Below are positions 58,690 through 64,000 of a DNA stretch of 64,000 nt, one piece after another. How positions within the stretch are numbered: the stretch's first letter is position 1; each line of letters opens with the position of its first letter. The position numbers and the translations under genes were made by a program. Location of the stretch: the NCBI GenBank assembly GCA_009731375.1, contig BJOX01000159.1, forward strand, positions 238,079-302,078, read 5' to 3'. A model generated the notes under the pieces. It ran no database searches and was not told the DNA's origin. It was given only the letters and a program-made list of their open reading frames with translations. This stretch comes from Paulinella micropora. Its lineage: Eukaryota; Cercozoa; Imbricatea; Euglyphida.

Positions 58690-59086
58690 TTTTAATTAAA
58701 AAATACAGACTCGAAAGAAAAAAAATCAGCCCGGTAACAGTCACTCTGCCCCTTGAATACACGGTTGAACCGCCGATAACAAGGCTCCATGTGACACCGC
58801 CCTGTGTGTCGCCATAAGCTTCGAACCAGATATACTCATTTGCTGCCACTTCCATCATACCCGACAAGCTTAGCGAAGTGAACCTCCCGTTGCTATAAAG
58901 CCCATGGGCGCCCCCTGTTACCTGAAAATTGCATTCTGTCTGCTGTACGCCGGTGCTTGACGCAGGTCTCACTGAATTCCTTTCGACCCAGACATCGTAA
59001 TAGGCGCCACTGGTCGGCGGGTTGTTGGTAGCCGCTGCCGAAGTAATAAACTTGAACGAGGCAGTGATCAGCCATTTCCTAGGCAT
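58571..59086 (-). CDS. Fibre C-terminal knob-like domain
   Basis: From MPRKWLITASFKFITS: a beta-rich domain of about 120 residues (YYDVWVERNSVRPASS, NGRFTSLSLSG, YIWFEAYGD, TVYSRGRVTVTG) of the C1q/TNF-like knob style. The frame is continuous with the giant fibre upstream except for one in-frame TGA at 59104-59102. The last 45 codons overlap the coiled-coil gene and are doubtful. Confidence 0.5.
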   Translation of the reverse strand: MPRKWLITASFKFITSAAATNNPPTSGAYYDVWVERNSVRPASSTGVQQTECNFQVTGGAHGLYSNGRFTSLSLSGMMEVAANEYIWFEAYGDTQGGVTWSLVIGGSTVYSRGRVTVTGLIFFLSSLYFLIKNGHVETSTGRERERAGHVPSPPPDPGGRTREVTAADCAV

Positions 59087-59101
59087 ACCGGACGTGTTCT
59101 G

Positions 59102-62100
59102 TCAGGTCGTGAAGCCGTTGGCATTGCTTACAGTGATGTTGCCGTACACGGGCGCCAGCCTCACTACGCCATCGACCGGGATCTTCCTGGCAGTTCCACT
59201 ATTAACAGAGACGGCCGTGTCGCTCGTCAGCCAGTGGCCTCGGTCCCAGGTGCCCAGCTCGAACTGCCCGAGGTCGTTGATCTGTACCACGCGGTCCGTG
59301 CCGGCGGAGGGCAGCGCGGTCAGCAACGTCGTGGTGATTTTGCCGCTCGTGATCGTATCCACGCCCGTGAGGCCCGTGGCAGTGGCCGACACGCCCTCGG
59401 ACTCAACGGCGGGCGCAAAGGTCCCCACGGCGGCCTGGGTACTCGAATTTGTCGAAGTGACAATAAACCGGTGGTAGTAATAGAACGCGGTCGAAGCGGG
59501 CGCGCTCGAGTTCAGGGTCTGTAACGTCGTGGTAAAAGAGAAGTTACCGGACCAGACCAGTGTCCAGGTACTGCCATTGTCCGACCCCGCCAACGTGAAG
59601 CTTTTGGTTGAGCTACTGAGAGAAGAGGTATTAGTCAACGCGATGCTCGTGATTCTGTAACGGCGCCGCTGGTGCTGGAGCGTAAAGTGTTCGCCGTACA
59701 CGTTGCTGCCGCCCACGTTGGTAACGGCGTTGTTGGTCGTGTTGATACTCCCGTCCGAGTTGTAGTTGCCGAGGCTAGTCCAGCCATTGGCAGCGACACC
59801 ATCGAAAACTCTATAGCTCTCCTGGCCTACAACTGCGGAAGAGTGGCTGAGCACCCAGTTAGGGTCCGTGGTAGGCGTATAGGCCGACATGGAAGTCCAG
59901 GTCGGCAGCGCCACCGAGCCAGAAGTCACGACCGTGGTGGAAGTGCTCTGGGTCACCATCTGCCCCGCAGAAGTCAGGCTCAGAACGGCAGTCTGGGCCG
60001 GCGTGGAGGCTGGCAACAACGAGCTGGCCGCAAGCTGGCCCGCCGAGTCCAGCGTGACCAGCGACGTCGAGCCGGGCAGGCTAGCAGGCACTCTGACAGA
60101 CGAGGCGGCTAGCTGCCCCCCGCTAGACAGGGAAACGAAGGACGTGTTGGACGGCAACGCGGTCGGCAGCAGGAGTGCAGAAGAACCAGAAGCCGGAGCG
60201 GAAAGGGTGCTGGTGCCGCCCGCCCCGCTAAGTGACAGCGAGCTAGCAGCCCCTGTCGCTAGCTGGCCGCTAGAATCAAGTGTCACTAGCGACGTGCTAC
60301 CGGGCAGCGCAGCAGGCACCTTGAGCGCAGAGGCGCTTAGCTGTCCTGCAGAGGTCAGCGACGTCAGAGAAGTGCTGGCAGGCAGCGCGCTAGGTAGACT
60401 CAGCGCGACCGTCCCCGTGCTCGCAATCGTAGAGGTGCCGATCGTCATTGGCGACGTATGCGTGTGCCCATCTACGTAGGCCTTGTTGGCAGCGTCGGTG
60501 CTAACGGGCGGCGCCGCTATGTTCTTGATCGCGGGGCACGACGTGTAGTCAAAGCCAAAGTGGTTGATTCCGCACCAGCTAGAACTCCCTCCTGCCTTGA
60601 TAGTAGCAACCACGATGGCCACGTACCGAGCGGCCCTAGCGTTGTCGGTCGGCGCGAGAGTGATGGAAGTGCCGTCGACAAAGGTGTACGAGCTAGTGTG
60701 CCACAGCGTCCAGGTAGTGCCGTCTAACGACGTGCCCACCTGCCAAGTCTTTGGCGATTTATCCAGACCGCTGGACTGGGCTTGCAGGTAGTACTGTTGC
60801 AGGACGACCCCAGTGCCAAAATCTAGCTGGAGCCACTCTCCGGGGTACGCTACGCCCGAAAACGTCTTGCTGGAACTGGAAGTGTAGGCGCCGCTCGTGG
60901 CATTGTAGGTACTAGTGTTGCTCTGCCAGGAAAAGTTTGAGCCAGTGTTGAAGCCGTCGTACGCGTTGCCGTTCCCGGCAGTGGACGCACTCGCGACCAG
61001 GCCGTTCCAGCTGTTACTCGCCATGCNNNNNNNNNNCGCACTCGCGACCAGGCCATTCCAGCTGTTACTCGCCATGCTGTCGGGCTTCTTCACGTACGAA
61101 GTGGCTACAAGGCTCAGACCATGAGAGATAGCCTGGTCCCCGTACAGCAGCGCGCCGTCGGAGCCCAGCGACACCAAGCTAGTACTGCTTGGTAGAGCGG
61201 TTGGCAGCTTGAGTGCAGAAGTGCCAGACGCCGGAGTGGAAAGGGTGCTAGTGCCTCCCGCCCCGCTGAGTGACAGTGAGCTAGCAGCCCCTGTCGCGAG
61301 CTGGCCACCAGAGTCGAGTGTCACTAGCGAAGTGCTGCCAGGCAGGGCGGTTGGTAGCCTGATCGAAGAAAAGCCGGAAGCTGGGGCTGAAAGTGCACTG
61401 GTACCTCCAGCCCCACTGAGTGACAACGAGCTGGCAGCAGCGGCTGCAAAGTTAGGTTTCAGCTCTGTGCAACGTACCCAGCGGGCTGCACTGTTTCCTC
61501 CAGGGTAGATCTTTTCGATGACCCAGCGATGGACTCTAAAGTAATTAGTACCTGTATACGAAGTGGTGAGTGTAAACGTCCTCGAAACCTCATTTACTGC
61601 CCAAGAAGAGATGCTGGTGTTCTGGTACAGCACCGTCCAGTTAGTGGGAGGGTCGGCAGCATCGTTCGAGCCTAGTACCGTAAGACTTTTTGGCCAGGTT
61701 GCATATAATCCAGTTGAATCCCCGACATAAACACGAGGGTACCAATCAAAACTCGACAGCAGCATCCGCGCACTATCAGAGCGACGCAGCTGGAACCACT
61801 CTCCTTGTACCCCGTTGGTGGTTTGTGCGTTCGCGCCCGCGCCCGCCACATCGTAATCCCCTGCTGGATACGTGTAGTAGTTCTTGCTGACCCAGCCTGT
61901 ATCTCCGGCAGTGACGTTGTCACACATTTTCCAGGCTTGCCAGGAACCGACCTCTTCGCTGCTCACTGTCGCTGTCCACGTGCTGCCGTAAGTGTAGTTG
62001 CTGAACACAGGAAACGTGTAGGGGTCCCAAGCTACCAGCGCTAGCGAATTCGCGGCGCCAGTGCCCAAGTTGCCGCTGCTGTCTAATGTGACCAGGGCTG

Positions 62101-63999
62101 TCTGTCCGGTAGAGGGCAACGCGGCCGGCAACTTGAGTGCAGAGGAGCCAGAGGCAGGAGCGGAAAGCGTGCTGGTGCCTCCAGCCCCGCTGAGTGACAG
62201 CGAGCTAACAGCCCCTGTCGCGAGCTGGCTACCTGAATCGAGTGTCAACAGTGACGTGCTGCCAGGCAGTGACGCCGGTACCTTGAGCGCAGACGCGCCT
62301 ACCTGGCCCGCGCTCGTCAAGGAAACGAGTGACGTGCTGGCGGGCAGCGAAAGCGGGAGTGTAAATTTAGAGGCGGTGAGTTCACCGGTCGTGCTGTTCC
62401 ACTGTGTCGCCTTCTCACTGGTAGTAGAATCGACGCCCGACCTCAGCGGCTTGATATAAGCAGCATCGGTGCTAGCGGACACTAAGCAGCATCGGTGCTA
62501 GCGGACACTAATTCAGCGCCGGTGGCGTTCAGTACAATCGAGTGGGATGTCGCTGCTTTTGCTCTGTAGCCTATTGCGACCGATTCCTGGGCGGCAGCAC
62601 CCGTGATAGCCGTACTGCCGATCCCAACCGACCGTACGCCGAGCGTGCTGGTATAGGGACCGACAGAGACTGATGAATTGCCTTGTGTGCTCTCCGTGGA
62701 GTAGGCACCGATCGCGACGGCGAGATCCGACTGGCCAGAGTATCCCGCCCGGTAGCCAGCAGCAACTCCAAACTGGCCCTGTCCACTCGCGCCTGCCTGA
62801 GTGCCTATCGCGACGGCGAATGGTTGCTGTCCGTCGCCCGCTAAAGTCCCGATTGCTACACTGTCTCCCCCTTGGAAGCCAATGGCACCGGTAGCGAACT
62901 GGCCCGCGCTGTCGAGCGTGACGAACTGCTTGGTGCCTGCGCTGGGCAGGGCCACAGGCAGCTTGAGCGCGACGGAGCCGGTGGGAGGCGCGGAAAGCGT
63001 ACTGTTGCCGCCAGCCCTTGTCAGCGTGAGCGCCGACGAGCTTACTTGGCTGCTCAGGCCTAGCACACCGTCCGGATCGACCGTCACCAGCTGTGTGGTC
63101 GAGGCGGGCAGGGGGTTAGGCAGCCTCGCGAGAGTGTCCGGGATCGTCGTGACAGTGTAGTCGGTGTCCATGAGCACGATCGCGCCATTGCCGCTAGGAG
63201 CCAAAGACGGCTGCTTGAGCGTCCTGTCCTTGACAGCAAAGATCGAGCAGTCTGGGTCCATGGTCACGACACAGTCGTTTTGGGTAGGCATGACCGACGG
63301 GAACTTCACTGCTCCTGCCACCTGATGGTCGACGTACGCCTTGGGCGCCAGCTGCGAGGCCTTGGTCCGATAACTGGTGTTCTCGATGCAGCCGGCATTG
63401 TAAAGCTGGTAGTCGAAGGCCAGGCTCCGCATGTACCAAACTCCCGCCCCGTTGTTTTTAGTGCAGATTACGCGCAGGCACCTGGCGTAATCGGCCGCGG
63501 TCGCAGGCGTAAACGTGCGCAGGCTGTCGCCGACAAAGGTCTGGGCCATCTGGCTGTCCCAAGTGAACCACCGGCTGCCGTCCGCGCTATAAGCGACTAC
63601 CCAGTCCCTGGGTGCGGTAATAGCACCCGCAGACGTGAAGTGGTAAGCAGTGACTTTGGTGTGCATCGGTAGATCGAGCTGGAGCCACGCGCCAGGCACG
63701 GTGAGATTGTCGACCATCGTCTCGATCATGGCAGTGTAGTTGTTGCAGCTGTAGCTGTCGGGCGCAGTGGTGCCCCACAAGGTCGAAACGTCACTGTCAA
63801 AGGCCAGGTATGCCTGGGCGGAATTGCTAGAGGCAGAGGCCACAAAGCCCGCGGAGCTGGTAGAAGTCATCCCGGCCGGCTGGTTAGTTTTCGCTTCGGT
63901 TTCCAGCGTCAAGGTAATCAGGTCCGCTAAATCAACCAAGTGCGGGTTCCCGGACGTAGTCAGTCTGTGAGCAGTATTAAGCGCTACCGCGTCGTTCGC
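59102..63999 (-). CDS. Giant adhesin-like fibre, 5' end beyond window
   Basis: Two ORFs (63939-62482 and 62482-59102) meet at a 26-bp tandem duplication that shifts the frame; together over 1,600 aa. The frame is open to base 63999, so the start lies outside. In order: an F5/8-type-C (discoidin)-like module (about 63880-63380), stalk repeats, a YadA-head-like run of SVAIGTLAG / AVAIGTQAG units (62885-62545), then stalk units (SLSLSGAGGTSTLSAPASG, at least five copies) alternating with three further discoidin-like modules (about 62030-61480, 61060-60560, 59930-59450). A 10-N gap with duplicated flanks lies at 61027-61036. Likely role: receptor attachment. Confidence 0.7.
62462..62513. repeat. 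26-bp tandem duplication breaking the fibre gene
   Basis: The 26 bases 62462-62487 recur exactly at 62488-62513. Because 26 is not a multiple of three, the reading frame shifts and a stop appears at the join. Confidence 0.9.
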
Positions 64000-64000
64000 G

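Overview
The window looks like a scaffold from a eukaryotic nuclear genome assembly holding two related, integrated (or mis-joined) polinton-like virus (PLV) type dsDNA genomes, with about 8 kb of microsatellite-rich, host-like DNA between them. Signs of a eukaryotic host are kilobases of (GATA)n, (AAT)n, (GA)n, (TG)n and (CATA)n arrays, a tRNA-derived SINE-like unit, many 10-N gaps and two larger N gaps. I cannot name the host. All assignments come from motif and pattern reading only; no search was run.

Element A (1 to about 18.4 kb, AT-rich) is cut by the left window edge. It carries a phage-like fibre with a C-terminal S74 chaperone, a 912-aa protein with a phospholipase A2 domain, a FtsK/HerA-type packaging ATPase, a double-jelly-roll-type major capsid protein (MCP), a penton-like minor capsid protein, a second putative virion protein, two GIY-YIG endonucleases, a small FCS/F-box-like protein and a tyrosine recombinase with telomere-resolvase features. 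Several genes are frameshifted.

The spacer (about 18.4 to 25.1 kb) is microsatellite plus short unique islands. No credible protein gene was found there.

Element B (about 25.1 kb to beyond 64 kb, GC-rich) opens with an 82-bp tandem repeat and a cluster of GGACC/GGTCC repeats that may be an origin. A replication and expression block follows: a replicase joining a PolA-like region to a UL9-like helicase, ribonucleotide reductase large subunit, ssDNA-binding-like protein, sliding-clamp-like protein, VLTF2-like and VLTF3-like late factors and a telomere-resolvase-like recombinase. Next come regulatory and coiled-coil genes, a WH2-motif protein, small membrane proteins, the MCP, KilA/BRO-like paralogues, a RuvC-like resolvase, capsid genes and a giant adhesin-like fibre running off the right edge. 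Intergenic spacers are short and AT-rich (TTAATTAA-like).

A and B share the order-independent set MCP, penton, minor virion protein, ATPase, resolvase-like recombinase, FCS finger and fibre, so they are probably two lineages of one virus group. B also has a set of genes typical of nucleocytoplasmic large DNA viruses. The stretch 56.85 to 58.09 kb is a mosaic of B fragments and A-type fragments. Frameshifts, in-frame stops and duplicated gap flanks mean that either these are decaying endogenous copies or the assembly is unpolished; both may be true.
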